From Ferrovibrio sp964218355 (lineage in GTDB: Bacteria; Pseudomonadota; Alphaproteobacteria; Ferrovibrionales; Ferrovibrionaceae): a DNA stretch of 64,000 nt. The notes under the pieces were generated by a model. That model saw only the letters and a list, made by a program, of their open reading frames with translations. It did not search any database and had not been told where the DNA came from. The translations under genes were made by a program, and so were the position numbers. Numbering within the stretch: the first letter of the stretch is position 1; every line of letters starts with the position of its first letter. Positions 24,445-33,391 of this stretch are shown here, one piece after another. The stretch covers positions 1 through 64,000 of the forward strand of contig NZ_CAXPMC010000020.1 in NCBI RefSeq assembly GCF_964218355.1, written 5' to 3'.

Positions 24445-25767
24445 TCAGGTCGCATTGAGCGCCCTGTCGAGGTCGCGGATCAGGTCATCGGCTTCCTCGA
24501 TGCCGATCGACAGCCGGATCACGTCGTCGCCCGAACCGGCCGCGGCGCGCTGCTCGGGGCTGAGCTGGCGATGGGTGGTCGAGGCCGGGTGGATCACCAG
24601 GCTGCGGGTATCGCCGACATTGGCGAGGTGCGAGAAGATCTCCACCGTGTCGACGAATTTCAGGCCGGCCGCGTAGCCGCCCTTCAGGCCGAAGGTGAAG
24701 ACCGAGCCGGCTCCGTTCGGCAGGTATTTCTGCGCCAGCGCATGATAGCGGTCGCCCTTGAGGCCGGCATAGCGGACCCAGGCGACCTTCGGATGTTTCG
24801 CGAGGAACTCCGCCACCGCCTGGGCGTTGTCGCAATGCTTGCGCATGCGCAAAGATAGCGTCTCCATGCCGGTGAGGATCATGAAGGCGTTGAAGGGCGA
24901 GATGGCCGGCCCGAGATCGCGCAAGGAGATGGCGCGGCAGGCGACGGCAAAGGCCATGTCGCCGAAAGTCTCCCAGAAGGTCAGGCCGTGATAGGCGGGC
25001 GAGGGCTGCGACAGATGCGGGAATTTGTCGTTCTGTCCCCAGTCGAACAGGCCGGAATCGACGATCACACCGCCCATGGAATTGCCATGGCCGCCGAGGA
25101 ACTTGGTGGCCGAATGCAGCACGATGTCGGCGCCATGCTCGATCGGCCGGCACAGATACGGCGAGGCCATGGTGTTGTCGATGATCAGCGGGATGCCGGC
25201 GTCATGCGCGATCTCGGCCAGGGCTGCGATATCCGCCACCACGCCGCCCGGATTGGACAGGCTTTCGGCATAGATTGCCTTCGTCTTCGGCGTGATCGCC
25301 TTCCTGAAACCGTCGAGATCGTCCGGATCGACGAAGCTGGTATGCCAGTCGAAGCGCTGGAAGCTGACGCCAAGCTGGGTGATCGAACCGCCATAGAGCT
25401 TGTTCGAGGCAACGATATGGTCGCCGGGATTCATCAGCATGTGAAAGGCGACAGTCTGTGCCGCATGGCCGCTGGCCACGGCGGTGGCGGCGCGGGCGTT
25501 TTCCAGCGCCGCCACCTTCTGTTCCAGCGCCGCCGTCGTCGGGTTGGTCAGGCGGGTATAGATGTTGCCGAAGGTCTGCAGGTTGAACAGCGAGGCCGCA
25601 TGGTCCGCATCGTCGAATACATAGGCGGTGGTCTGGTAGATCGGCGTGGCGCGCGCGCCGGTGGCCGGGTCGGGTGCGGTGCCGGCATGCACCTGCAGGG
25701 TGTCGAAGCCGTAGGGGGAGGTATTCTCCGCCGCGCGGTTCGCGGCGGGCTTGTCGGTCGCGGCCAC
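24445..25767 (-). CDS. metY: O-acetylhomoserine sulfhydrylase (PLP-dependent)
   Basis: The GTG at 25767 gives 440 residues, the family length. It starts two bases after the upstream stop (TGA-CC-GTG), behind GAACAGGA. The domain opens with GFDTLQVHAGTAPDPATGARATPIYQTTAYVFDD, shown here in parts: GFDTLQVHAG and ARATPIYQTTAYVF. The PLP lysine lies in HSATKFLGGHGNSMGG. LPNGAGSVFTFGLKGG and RSLVIHPASTTHRQLS are also typical. The enzyme makes homocysteine from O-acetylhomoserine and sulfide. It is last in a three-gene operon with a CoA-binding protein and a crotonase-fold protein. Confidence 0.93.
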   Translation of the reverse strand: MAATDKPAANRAAENTSPYGFDTLQVHAGTAPDPATGARATPIYQTTAYVFDDADHAASLFNLQTFGNIYTRLTNPTTAALEQKVAALENARAATAVASGHAAQTVAFHMLMNPGDHIVASNKLYGGSITQLGVSFQRFDWHTSFVDPDDLDGFRKAITPKTKAIYAESLSNPGGVVADIAALAEIAHDAGIPLIIDNTMASPYLCRPIEHGADIVLHSATKFLGGHGNSMGGVIVDSGLFDWGQNDKFPHLSQPSPAYHGLTFWETFGDMAFAVACRAISLRDLGPAISPFNAFMILTGMETLSLRMRKHCDNAQAVAEFLAKHPKVAWVRYAGLKGDRYHALAQKYLPNGAGSVFTFGLKGGYAAGLKFVDTVEIFSHLANVGDTRSLVIHPASTTHRQLSPEQRAAAGSGDDVIRLSIGIEEADDLIRDLDRALNAT

Positions 25768-25769
25768 GG

Positions 25770-26273
25770 TCAGATCCTGTTCTGCTTCTTCGAGTTGATC
25801 ACGCGGGTATTGACGCCCATCCAGCCGATCTCGCGACTGAGCCGGCCGAACTCGATCTTCGGACAGCGGTTCATCACCACTTTCAGGCCGGCGGCCTCGG
25901 CCTTTGCGGCCGCCTCGTCGTGCCGCACGCCGAGCTGCATCCACAGCACCTTCGCGCCGATCTTTACGGCCTCGTCGGCAATCGGCGGGATGGTCGCCGA
26001 GGCCCGGAAACAGTCGACCATGTCGACCTTCACCGGGATATCCGACAGGCTGGCATAGACCTTTTCGCCGAGAATCTCGCCACCGGCTTCCTTCGGATTG
26101 ACCGGGATCACCCGGTAGTCCTTCTGCTGCAGGTATTTCATGGCGAAATAGGACGGCCGGTTCCAGTTCGGGCTGGCGCCGACCATGGCGATCACGCGGG
26201 ACGCTCGCAGGATGCCGCGGATGTAATCGTCGGAATACTTGTCGTGATCGATACGGTGCAGAACATCGCTCAC
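25770..26273 (-). CDS. CoA-binding protein (YccU type)
   Basis: The GTG at 26273 follows the upstream stop by one base (TGA-C-GTG) and gives 167 residues. The Rossmann-like CoA_binding domain covers most of it: ASRVIAMVGASPNWNRPSYF, then YRVIPVNPKEAGGEILGEKVY, VDMVDCFRAS, AKVLWMQLGVRHDEAA and VVMNRCPKIE. The C-terminal extension, FGRLSREIGWMGVNTRVI, is longer than E. coli YccU. It resembles the CoA-binding part of succinyl-CoA synthetase but lacks its catalytic domains. The operon suggests a job linked to acyl-CoA or methionine metabolism, but the function is unknown. Confidence 0.87.
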   Translation of the reverse strand: MSDVLHRIDHDKYSDDYIRGILRASRVIAMVGASPNWNRPSYFAMKYLQQKDYRVIPVNPKEAGGEILGEKVYASLSDIPVKVDMVDCFRASATIPPIADEAVKIGAKVLWMQLGVRHDEAAAKAEAAGLKVVMNRCPKIEFGRLSREIGWMGVNTRVINSKKQNRI

Positions 26274-26274
26274 G

Positions 26275-27084
26275 TCAGCGGCCTTCCCAGGTCGGCTGGC
26301 GTTTCTCGATGAAGGCGTCGATGCCTTCCTCGGCGTCACGGGCCAGCATGTTCTCGGTCATCACCCGGCTGGCATAGTCGTAGGCCTGGGCCAGCGGCAG
26401 TTCGATCTGGCGGTAGAAGGCCTCCTTGCCGGTTTTCACGCTCAGGGACGATTTCGAGGCGATCAGCTGCGCCAGCCGCAGCACCTCGCCATCCAGCGCC
26501 GCCTCGGGGACTGCGCGGTTGATCAGGCCGATCTCGGCGGCGCGGTCGGCCGGCACCAGCTCGCCGGTCAGCAGCATCTCCATGGCCTGCTTGCGCGGCA
26601 CGTTGCGTGACAGGGCCACCATCGGCGTCGAGCAGAACAGGCCGATATTGACGCCGGGGGTGCCGAAGCGGGCCGTCTCGGCCGCCACGGCAAGGTCGCA
26701 GCTGGCCACCAACTGGCAGCCGGCCGCGGTGGCGGTGCCGTGCACCCGGGCAATCACCGGCTGGGGCAGGGCGACGATGCTCTGCATCAGCAGCGAGCAT
26801 TGCCGGAACAGGGCCTCGTAATGCTGGCGGCCGGGATTGGCGCGGATTTCCTTGAGGTCGTGGCCGGCGCAGAAACCGGGGCCGGCGGCGGCGAGGATCA
26901 CCGCCCTGATGCGGCCATCGGCCCTGATGCGGTCGAGTTCCGCCTGCAGGGCGGTCATCAGGCCCGTGGACAGGCTGTTATAGGCGCGCGGCCGGTTCAG
27001 GGTCAGCCGGACGATGCCGGCTTCCGGCTGGTCGCGGAGGACCGGCGGGGGCGTTTCCCCGGCTGATTCAGGCACTGCGGACAC
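26275..27084 (-). CDS. Crotonase-superfamily protein (ECHDC3-like)
   Basis: AAGGAGGGA lies seven bases before the GTG at 27084, which decides the start and gives 269 residues. The fold is clear: VRLTLNRPRAYNSLS, then GPGFCAGHDLKEIRAN forming the first oxyanion-hole segment, then ARVHGTATAAGCQLVASCD. The two catalytic Glu of classical enoyl-CoA hydratase (Glu144 and Glu164 of the rat enzyme) are Gln and Gly here (GCQLV, TPGVNIG). It is therefore unlikely to hydrate enoyl-CoA by the standard route. It heads an operon with a CoA-binding protein and metY. Named by similarity to ECHDC3. Confidence 0.87.
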   Translation of the reverse strand: MSAVPESAGETPPPVLRDQPEAGIVRLTLNRPRAYNSLSTGLMTALQAELDRIRADGRIRAVILAAAGPGFCAGHDLKEIRANPGRQHYEALFRQCSLLMQSIVALPQPVIARVHGTATAAGCQLVASCDLAVAAETARFGTPGVNIGLFCSTPMVALSRNVPRKQAMEMLLTGELVPADRAAEIGLINRAVPEAALDGEVLRLAQLIASKSSLSVKTGKEAFYRQIELPLAQAYDYASRVMTENMLARDAEEGIDAFIEKRQPTWEGR

Positions 27085-27326
27085 GGACGTCCCTCCTTGC
27101 TCGGCCGGCATGATAGGACGGGCTGCCGGGCCGGAAAAGGATGGGCGCCCGCAATGATGGAAAAACCTTGAAAAAGGGCCGTATTTTTGCCCCATTGCAG
27201 AGGCATGAAATGAACCCCCGCAGTTTCGGCGGCCGGTTGCGCCGGGCCGGGCTGCGGCGTAAAACCCGCCGGGACACCGGGGGCGAATCGTCCTTGTGAC
27301 TGTCTAACGAGAAGAAAGCCCGCATC

Positions 27327-28205
27327 ATGATCCGTCCGATCCGCAAAGCCGTTTTCCCTGTCGGTGGCCTGGGCACCCGGTTCCTGCCGGCCACCAAGGC
27401 GATGCCGAAGGAAATGCTGCCGGTGGTCGACAAGCCGCTGATCCAGTATGCCGTCGAGGAGGCCAAGGCCGCCGGCATCGAGGAATTCATCTTCGTCACG
27501 GGCCGCGGCAAGCATGCCATTGAGGACCATTTCGACCGCTCCTACGAGCTGGAAGACGTGCTGCGCGAGCGCGACAAGCGCGACCTGCTCGACCTGATCA
27601 ATGGCTGGATGCCGAAGGCGGGCCAGGTTTCCTATACCCGCCAGATGGAACCGCTGGGGCTGGGGCATGCCGTGCGCTGCGCCAAGCCGCTGGTGGGCGA
27701 TGAGCCGTTCGCCGTGCTGCTGGCCGACGACCTGATCCTGGCTGGCGAGCCCTGCCTGGCGCAGATGGTCGAGGCCTACAACAATACCGGCGGCAACATC
27801 ATCGCCGCCATGGATGTGCCGCACGAGCACACCAAGCGCTACGGTGTCATCAAGCCGGGCAAGGACAGCGACCGCATGGTCGAGGTGACCGGCCTGGTGG
27901 AGAAGCCGGCGCCCAAGGATGCCCCCAGCAACACCGCGGTGATCGGCCGCTACATCATCCAGCCGGGCGTGTTCCATCACCTCGACACCATGCAGCGCGG
28001 TGCCGGTGGCGAGATGCAGCTGACCGATGCCCTGGCCAAGATGATCGGCGAGGTGCCGTTCCACGGGCTGCGTTTCGAGGGCGAACGCTATGATTGCGGC
28101 GACAAGGTCGGCTTCCTTCATGCCAATATCGCCTTCGCCCTGGCGCGGGGCGATATGAAGGCCGACGTGGCCACCATCGTCCGCGACATCGCGAAGACGC
28201 TCTGA
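27327..28205 (+). CDS. galU: UTP-glucose-1-phosphate uridylyltransferase
   Basis: This 292-residue nucleotidyltransferase makes UDP-glucose. The nucleotide-binding signature is VGGLGTRFLPATKAMPKEML (residues 12-31), with VDKPLIQYAVEEA after it. FAVLLADDLI holds the metal-binding Asp, and VEKPAPKDAPSNTAVIGRY follows. It lies 29 bases before ugd, so the pair gives UDP-glucose and then UDP-glucuronate for polysaccharide or glycolipid synthesis. The 242 bases upstream to the divergent crotonase gene should hold the promoter; I see no convincing consensus there. Confidence 0.96.
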   Translation: MIRPIRKAVFPVGGLGTRFLPATKAMPKEMLPVVDKPLIQYAVEEAKAAGIEEFIFVTGRGKHAIEDHFDRSYELEDVLRERDKRDLLDLINGWMPKAGQVSYTRQMEPLGLGHAVRCAKPLVGDEPFAVLLADDLILAGEPCLAQMVEAYNNTGGNIIAAMDVPHEHTKRYGVIKPGKDSDRMVEVTGLVEKPAPKDAPSNTAVIGRYIIQPGVFHHLDTMQRGAGGEMQLTDALAKMIGEVPFHGLRFEGERYDCGDKVGFLHANIAFALARGDMKADVATIVRDIAKTL

Positions 28206-28234
28206 GCCGAGCGATACCGTAGGGGGACCAGACA

Positions 28235-29551
28235 ATGCGTGTTGCGATGATCGGTACCGGCTATGTCGGCCTGGTGTCCGGCACCTGCTTTTCCGAATTC
28301 GGCCACACGGTTGTCTGCGTCGACAAGAATCCGGAACGGATTGAGGCCCTGCAGAACGGATCGATCCCGATCTTCGAGCCCGGCCTTGAGGATCTGGTCG
28401 CCCGCAACGTCAAGGCCGGCCGGCTGTTCTTCACCCAGGATATCAAGGCCGCCGTCGACGGCGCCGATGCGGTGTTCATCGCGGTCGGCACTCCGTCGCG
28501 TCGCGGCGACGGCGAGGCGGACCTGTCCTATGTCTATGCCGCGGCTGGCGAGATCGCCGCGGCGATGACCCGCTATACCCTGGTGGTTACCAAGTCGACG
28601 GTGCCGGTCGGCACCGGCCGCGAGGTCGAGCGGATCATCCGCACCGCCCGCCCGGACGCCGATTTCGAGGTTGCCTCCAACCCGGAATTCCTGCGCGAGG
28701 GTGCCGCGATCGAAGATTTCATGCGGCCCGACCGCGTGGTCTGTGGCGCCGAGAGCGAGCGGGCCCGCGAGGTGCTGCGCGGCCTGTACCGGCCACTGTA
28801 TATCAACGAGACACCGATCCTGTTCACCGCCATCGAGACGGCGGAGCTGATCAAGTATGCAGCCAATGCCTTCCTTGCCACCAAGATCACCTTCATCAAC
28901 GAGATCGCCGATCTGTGCGAGAAGGTGAATGTGAACGTGCAGGATGTTGCCCGCGGTATCGGTCTGGACGGCCGCATCGGCGGCAAGTTCCTGCATGCCG
29001 GGCCGGGCTATGGCGGCTCCTGCTTTCCGAAGGATACCCAGGCACTGGTGGCAACGGGCCGCAAATATGAAGCGCCACTGCGCATCGTCGAGACCGTGGT
29101 CGATGTCAACGACCGCCGCAAGCGGCAGATGGCCGAGAAAATCGTCGCTGCCTGCAGTGGCAGCGTGCGGGGCAAGACCATTGCCGTGCTCGGCCTGACC
29201 TTCAAGCCAGAAACCGACGACATGCGCGACAGTCCCAGCCTCGAGATCGTGCCGGCCCTGCAGGCGGCCGGCGCCACGGTGCGGGCCTATGACCCGGAAG
29301 GCATGGGTGAGGCAAAGAAGCTGCTGAACGGCGTGGTCTGGTGCGACGACACCTATGCCGCTGCCAGCGGGGCCGACGCACTGGTCATCATCACGGAGTG
29401 GAACCAGTTCCGCGCCCTCGATCTCGGCCGCCTGAAGGGGCTGCTCAGCCAGCCGCTGATCGTCGATCTGCGCAACATCTACAAGCCCGCCGAAATGCAG
29501 CAGGCCGGCTTTGCCTATCACTCGGTCGGGCGACCGCCGGTCAGGACCTAG
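28235..29551 (+). CDS. ugd: UDP-glucose 6-dehydrogenase
   Basis: The 438-residue enzyme oxidises UDP-glucose to UDP-glucuronate with two NAD+. The NAD-binding motif is VAMIGTGYVGLVSGTCFSEF. The middle domain has FIAVGTPSRRGDGEADLSY and VASNPEFLREGAAIEDF. The catalytic Cys is residue 263 in GPGYGGSCFPKDT. The C-terminal domain has VLGLTFKPETDDMRDSPS. A GGGGGACC precedes the ATG. Its 3' end overlaps the convergent MFS gene by 11 bases. Confidence 0.96.
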   Translation: MRVAMIGTGYVGLVSGTCFSEFGHTVVCVDKNPERIEALQNGSIPIFEPGLEDLVARNVKAGRLFFTQDIKAAVDGADAVFIAVGTPSRRGDGEADLSYVYAAAGEIAAAMTRYTLVVTKSTVPVGTGREVERIIRTARPDADFEVASNPEFLREGAAIEDFMRPDRVVCGAESERAREVLRGLYRPLYINETPILFTAIETAELIKYAANAFLATKITFINEIADLCEKVNVNVQDVARGIGLDGRIGGKFLHAGPGYGGSCFPKDTQALVATGRKYEAPLRIVETVVDVNDRRKRQMAEKIVAACSGSVRGKTIAVLGLTFKPETDDMRDSPSLEIVPALQAAGATVRAYDPEGMGEAKKLLNGVVWCDDTYAAASGADALVIITEWNQFRALDLGRLKGLLSQPLIVDLRNIYKPAEMQQAGFAYHSVGRPPVRT

Positions 29552-30785
29552 GCCGCGCCCGCAGCGGCAGTGCATACCAGGCCAGCGTCGCCGCCAGCAG
29601 GGCCGCCAGCAGACCGAAGGACCACTGATAAGCAGCCGCCGGGTAGCGCCCGTCGGCCGTCTGCGGCCACAGGTCGATGATCCAGCCGATACCGGCCTGG
29701 ATGACGAAGGTCAGCCCGAACACCACGGCATTCAGCAGGGCGTTGACCCGGCCGGATTTCTCCACCGGGAAATCCGCGCTGCTGATCGGGTAGGCCAGCA
29801 CGGTGGTCAGGCAGGTCAGGCCGAAGGCCACCCACAGCAGCGGGCTGGCCGGAAACAGGCCGGCGGCCACCACCACAAGGCAGACCACATACAGCGCCGT
29901 GGTCCAGATCATCGTCTGCGCCAGGGTTACGCCCAGCCGCTGCAGCCGGTCGGCCATGATGCCGTTCAGCGTGAACCCTGCAGTCAGGGCTACGGCCAGT
30001 ACCAGCTGGATTTCTGCAGCCGCGCCCTGGCCGAGGCCGCCGACATCGCGCAGATAGGGACCACTCCACAGGGTCTGGATTGCCATGCCGCTGCCCATGC
30101 CGACCACTGAAACCGGCGCCAGTTTCAGGAAGCGGATATCGGCAAGCAGGCTGCCGAAATCACGCAGCTGGGCCGCGAGGCCCGGGCCGTCATGGCCGGG
30201 GCGGGCCTCGTCCGGCACGGCCAGGAAGATGAAGATGGCGGACAGCACGGAGAGGGCGGCCAGGACCCAGAACAGCGCCGGCCAGCCTGCCACCTGCAGA
30301 CCCCATTCCACCGGCACGGTGGCGGCCAGCGCGCCGAGGCCGCCGGCCGTCATGAAGGCGCCATTGGCCAGCGCCCAGCGTTCGCGCGGCAGCCATATGG
30401 CGATGGCCTTCATGGCACTCATCAGACCGCCGGCGACGCCAAGCCCGATCAGGGCGCGCGACAGCGCCAGCATCGGCAGGCTGTCGGCCGAGGCAAAGGC
30501 AACGGCCCCCAGTGCCGCAATCAGCATCAGCCCGGCCTGCACCCGCGGCGGCCCGAAGCGGTCGAGCAGGATGCCTACCGGCAGCTGGGCGGCTGCAAAC
30601 GTGACGAAGTAGGCCGCGGTCAGCACACCGAGATCGCCGGCGCCGATGCCCAGATCGGCCTGCAGGTTCGGTGCGATCACGGCATTCACGCTGCGGAACA
30701 GGTAGGACAGGAAGTAGCCGCAGGCGAAGGGAAACAACACGCGGCCGGCGACGAAGGCCGTGCCGGGATTCACGGGGACAGGCAT
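29541..30785 (-). CDS. MFS transporter
   Basis: The 414-residue protein has about twelve transmembrane segments with the MFS A-motif-like GILLDRFGPPRVQAGLML between helices two and three. The first helix region has CGYFLSYLFRSVNAVIAPNLQ. The central loop is short (VPDEARPGHDGPG). The substrate cannot be read from the sequence. The end overlaps the ugd stop by 11 bases on the opposite strand. It may be co-transcribed with the cyclase gene 21 bases upstream. Confidence 0.88.
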   Translation of the reverse strand: MPVPVNPGTAFVAGRVLFPFACGYFLSYLFRSVNAVIAPNLQADLGIGAGDLGVLTAAYFVTFAAAQLPVGILLDRFGPPRVQAGLMLIAALGAVAFASADSLPMLALSRALIGLGVAGGLMSAMKAIAIWLPRERWALANGAFMTAGGLGALAATVPVEWGLQVAGWPALFWVLAALSVLSAIFIFLAVPDEARPGHDGPGLAAQLRDFGSLLADIRFLKLAPVSVVGMGSGMAIQTLWSGPYLRDVGGLGQGAAAEIQLVLAVALTAGFTLNGIMADRLQRLGVTLAQTMIWTTALYVVCLVVVAAGLFPASPLLWVAFGLTCLTTVLAYPISSADFPVEKSGRVNALLNAVVFGLTFVIQAGIGWIIDLWPQTADGRYPAAAYQWSFGLLAALLAATLAWYALPLRARPRS

Positions 30786-30806
30786 TTCCTCGAACTCTTT
30801 TTGTCG

Positions 30807-31865
30807 TTACGAGACGGTATGCAGTTGTATAGCAGTGCTTTTGCCCGGGAGCGAGAATTCGCCAAGCGGGGTGCTGGTGATGCCGGCCGGCGGCGGTGCC
30901 ACGGCAAGGGCCTCCGCCGAGGCGATGGTGGCATGGGCCGGCAGGGTCTTGGCGAGCTGTTCGATCCGCGCCGTGGTGTTGATGGTGTCGCCCAGCAGCA
31001 CGATCTCGCGTTTGACCTCGCCCATTTCACCGGTCACCACCTCGCCGGCATGCAGCACGGCGCGGAATTGCGGGGCGACGCCGAATTCCTTCAGGTAGCT
31101 GTCGCGCAGGCTTTCCATCCGGGTATGGGCAGCAATGACGGCGGCGAAGGCCCCGGACGGATCACGGCTGCCATCCAGCGGCCAGGTGACGATCATCTCG
31201 TCGCCGACATATTTATGGACCACGCCGCGCCAGGCCAGGACCGGCTCGGTCAGGTCGCTGAAAAACCGGTTCAGCAGGCGGTGAAAGGCAAGGTCGCCGA
31301 TCCGTTCGGCAATCGCGGTCGAACCGCGCATGTCGAAGAAGACGAACAGGCGCCGTTCCCGTCTTGGCCGATGATACCGTCCGCGCAGCATGTCGCGCAG
31401 CACACCGGGGCCGAGCAGCTGCGACATCTCGATCATGAACGAGAACAGGATGGCGAACAGCAGGGAGGCAGCCACCGTGATGATCGTGGTCTGGTTGAAT
31501 CCGGTGCCGGGGTCGCCGGCAATCGGTACCAGCCGGCCACCCAGCCAGATGCTGCCGAGGATAACTGCCGTGTAATAGACGCCCTTGAGCAGGACGAGAG
31601 ACAGGAAGGGCAGGCTGCGCAGACCGCCGCGGCCGGTATTGACCAGGAAAATGTCGAAGCCGCCGATCAGGCCGCCGATCAGCAGGCCTGTCACGATTCC
31701 CCGCAGCGTCCCCAGGACGATATCCGTCAGCATTTCGGGTGTAGCATCGCCACGGGACAGGGTGTAGGTGATAACGCCGCCATATACCGCCCCGGCCATG
31801 GCGGAGATGATCAGCACATAGGCCAGGATCATGCGGCGGCGGCGTTTCAGGCTGGGCGTGATCAT
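30807..31865 (-). CDS. Membrane-anchored class III adenylate/guanylate cyclase
   Basis: The 352-residue protein has an N-terminal membrane domain with about four hydrophobic segments (about residues 12-32, 48-70, 85-108 and 126-148). A class III cyclase domain follows at about 172-325. Metal-binding Asp178 (VFFDMRGST) and Asp222 (KYVGDEM) are present. So are Lys218, the LLGD-TIN substrate Asp and the NTTAR Asn/Arg pair, so it looks catalytically competent. The residues fit ATP better than GTP, but that is inference. No HAMP domain was seen. It precedes an MFS gene on the same strand. Confidence 0.88.
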   Translation of the reverse strand: MITPSLKRRRRMILAYVLIISAMAGAVYGGVITYTLSRGDATPEMLTDIVLGTLRGIVTGLLIGGLIGGFDIFLVNTGRGGLRSLPFLSLVLLKGVYYTAVILGSIWLGGRLVPIAGDPGTGFNQTTIITVAASLLFAILFSFMIEMSQLLGPGVLRDMLRGRYHRPRRERRLFVFFDMRGSTAIAERIGDLAFHRLLNRFFSDLTEPVLAWRGVVHKYVGDEMIVTWPLDGSRDPSGAFAAVIAAHTRMESLRDSYLKEFGVAPQFRAVLHAGEVVTGEMGEVKREIVLLGDTINTTARIEQLAKTLPAHATIASAEALAVAPPPAGITSTPLGEFSLPGKSTAIQLHTVS

Positions 31866-31942
31866 CGGACGGGCCGGGTGGCTGGGGATGCCGCCATCAT
31901 AGGAAAGCCAGCCGGCCCGGCAAGCGGGCCGAAGGGCGGGCA

Positions 31943-31985
31943 GACAAAAATGAAACCGCCGCGGTGACGGCAGTCACCGCGGCGG
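31943..31985 (-). terminator. Intrinsic terminator of the carboxypeptidase gene
   Basis: CCGCCGCGGTGAC (31956-31968) and GTCACCGCGGCGG (31973-31985) form a perfect 13-bp stem with a four-base loop. On the minus strand it is followed by TTTCATTTTTGT. It lies 24 bases after the stop of the leftward D,D-carboxypeptidase gene. Confidence 0.85.
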
Positions 31986-32009
31986 CGGATCATCAGGGCA
32001 GAGGCGTGC

Positions 32010-33212
32010 TCAGCCGGCGTCGGGCGAGACCACGGAGCAGGTAACCTTTTCCCGCTTCAGCTTCTGGCAGGCGGTGCGGGCATCGGCCTCGGACAGGCCG
32101 GTCATGCGGGCACGGTAAAGGGTGGTCTTGCCATCTTCCACCGGCTCGACCAGCGGCTCGGCCTCGGGCAGCTTGCCGCGGACCTTGTTGAGCAGCTTCT
32201 CGGCCGAGGCGGGGCGGCGGAAGGCGCCGAGCTGCACGGCCCAGTCGCCGATGGCGGCCTCGGCGGCGTCGGGCTTGCGTGCCGGCCGGGGTGCGGAATG
32301 TCCGGTCGATGCCTCGGCACTCGAGATCAGGCCGAAGCTGGTATCGTCGCGGCCCTTTTTCTCTGCCAGCACGGTGGCAGGGACGTCGCCGACCTTGCTG
32401 AAGCCGATATCCAGCAGCTGGACCATCCGGTTGTCGCGGGCCTTGACGCTGCTGCCGCCGAAAATGACGGCAACGATGCGGTGGCCGTCGCGTTTCGCCG
32501 AGGCGACCAGATTGAAGCCCGAAGCGGCGATATAGCCGGTCTTGATGCCGTCAGCGCCTTCATAGCGCTTCAGGATGTGATTGTGGTTCGGGAAGACCGC
32601 ATCCTTCCATTCGAACTCGGCGGTCGAGAAATAGGTATAGTAGGACTTGTGGTCCTTGATCAGGGCGATGCCCAGCCGCGCCATGTCGCGCGCCGTGCTC
32701 TTCTGGGCCCGGTTCGGCAGGCCCGAGGCATTCTTGAACACGGTGCTGGTCATGCCCAGCTCACGGGCCCGCTTGGTCATCATCGCCGCGAACTTGCTTT
32801 CGGTGCCGCCCATGGCCTCGGCCAGCACCACGGATGCGTTGTTGGCAGACTTGGTGATGGCGGCGAGGATGGCGTCGCGCACGGTGATGGTCTGGCCGGC
32901 ACGCAGTCCGATGCCATAGGGCTGCGCGGCGGCATGGGCCGAGACCGGCAGGGACTGGTTCATTTTCAGGCGCCCGTCCTTCAGCGCATCGAACGCCATG
33001 TACAGCGTCATCATCTTGGTCAGTGATGCGGGGTAGCGCTGTTCGTCGGCATCCTGGGCATGCAGGACGCGGCCGGTATCGGCATCCACCACCAGGGCAG
33101 AATAGCTGGCGGCCCGCACTGCAGCCGGCAGCGTCACAAGCAGGGCCGCAATGAAACAGATTGTTACGGTTGCGGGCAGAATCCGCCCCAGCGTTGCGGC
33201 GACAAGCCTCAT
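32010..33212 (-). CDS. D-alanyl-D-alanine carboxypeptidase (S11) with SPOR domain
   Basis: The 400-residue protein has a signal peptide or anchor (about 1-35, ending VRAA). An S11 penicillin-binding domain follows with Ser63-x-x-Lys66, Ser122-Ala-Asn124 and Lys224-Thr-Gly226. A linker follows, then a C-terminal SPOR domain (about 322-397) that binds denuded septal peptidoglycan. It trims D-Ala from pentapeptides in the periplasm, and the SPOR domain suggests it acts at the division site. The S11-SPOR fusion is common in alphaproteobacteria. A fair promoter lies 70 bases upstream and a strong terminator follows. Confidence 0.93.
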   Translation of the reverse strand: MRLVAATLGRILPATVTICFIAALLVTLPAAVRAASYSALVVDADTGRVLHAQDADEQRYPASLTKMMTLYMAFDALKDGRLKMNQSLPVSAHAAAQPYGIGLRAGQTITVRDAILAAITKSANNASVVLAEAMGGTESKFAAMMTKRARELGMTSTVFKNASGLPNRAQKSTARDMARLGIALIKDHKSYYTYFSTAEFEWKDAVFPNHNHILKRYEGADGIKTGYIAASGFNLVASAKRDGHRIVAVIFGGSSVKARDNRMVQLLDIGFSKVGDVPATVLAEKKGRDDTSFGLISSAEASTGHSAPRPARKPDAAEAAIGDWAVQLGAFRRPASAEKLLNKVRGKLPEAEPLVEPVEDGKTTLYRARMTGLSEADARTACQKLKREKVTCSVVSPDAG

Positions 33213-33281
33213 TGCATCCCTACCACGGTTGCGCTTGTAATCGGGTGCGACCGGGTTCCCCCCAGGACGCGAATCAGTTTC

Positions 33282-33310
33282 AGGATATTAACCATGCTTC
33301 CTCTTGTCTA
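33282..33310 (-). promoter_or_regulatory. Candidate sigma70 promoter of the carboxypeptidase gene
   Basis: On the minus strand, TAGACA (33310-33305) and TATCCT (33287-33282) are 17 bases apart. They match the consensus at 5/6 and 4/6 positions. The position is about 70 bases before the ATG at 33212, in an AT-richer part of the gap. Confidence 0.45.
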
Positions 33311-33391
33311 GCCTAATGTGTACTAACAAGTTGAATCTGCATGGATTCGCGGAAAACCGCAGCAACATCAAATCGTGGATGGCAGACTAAG

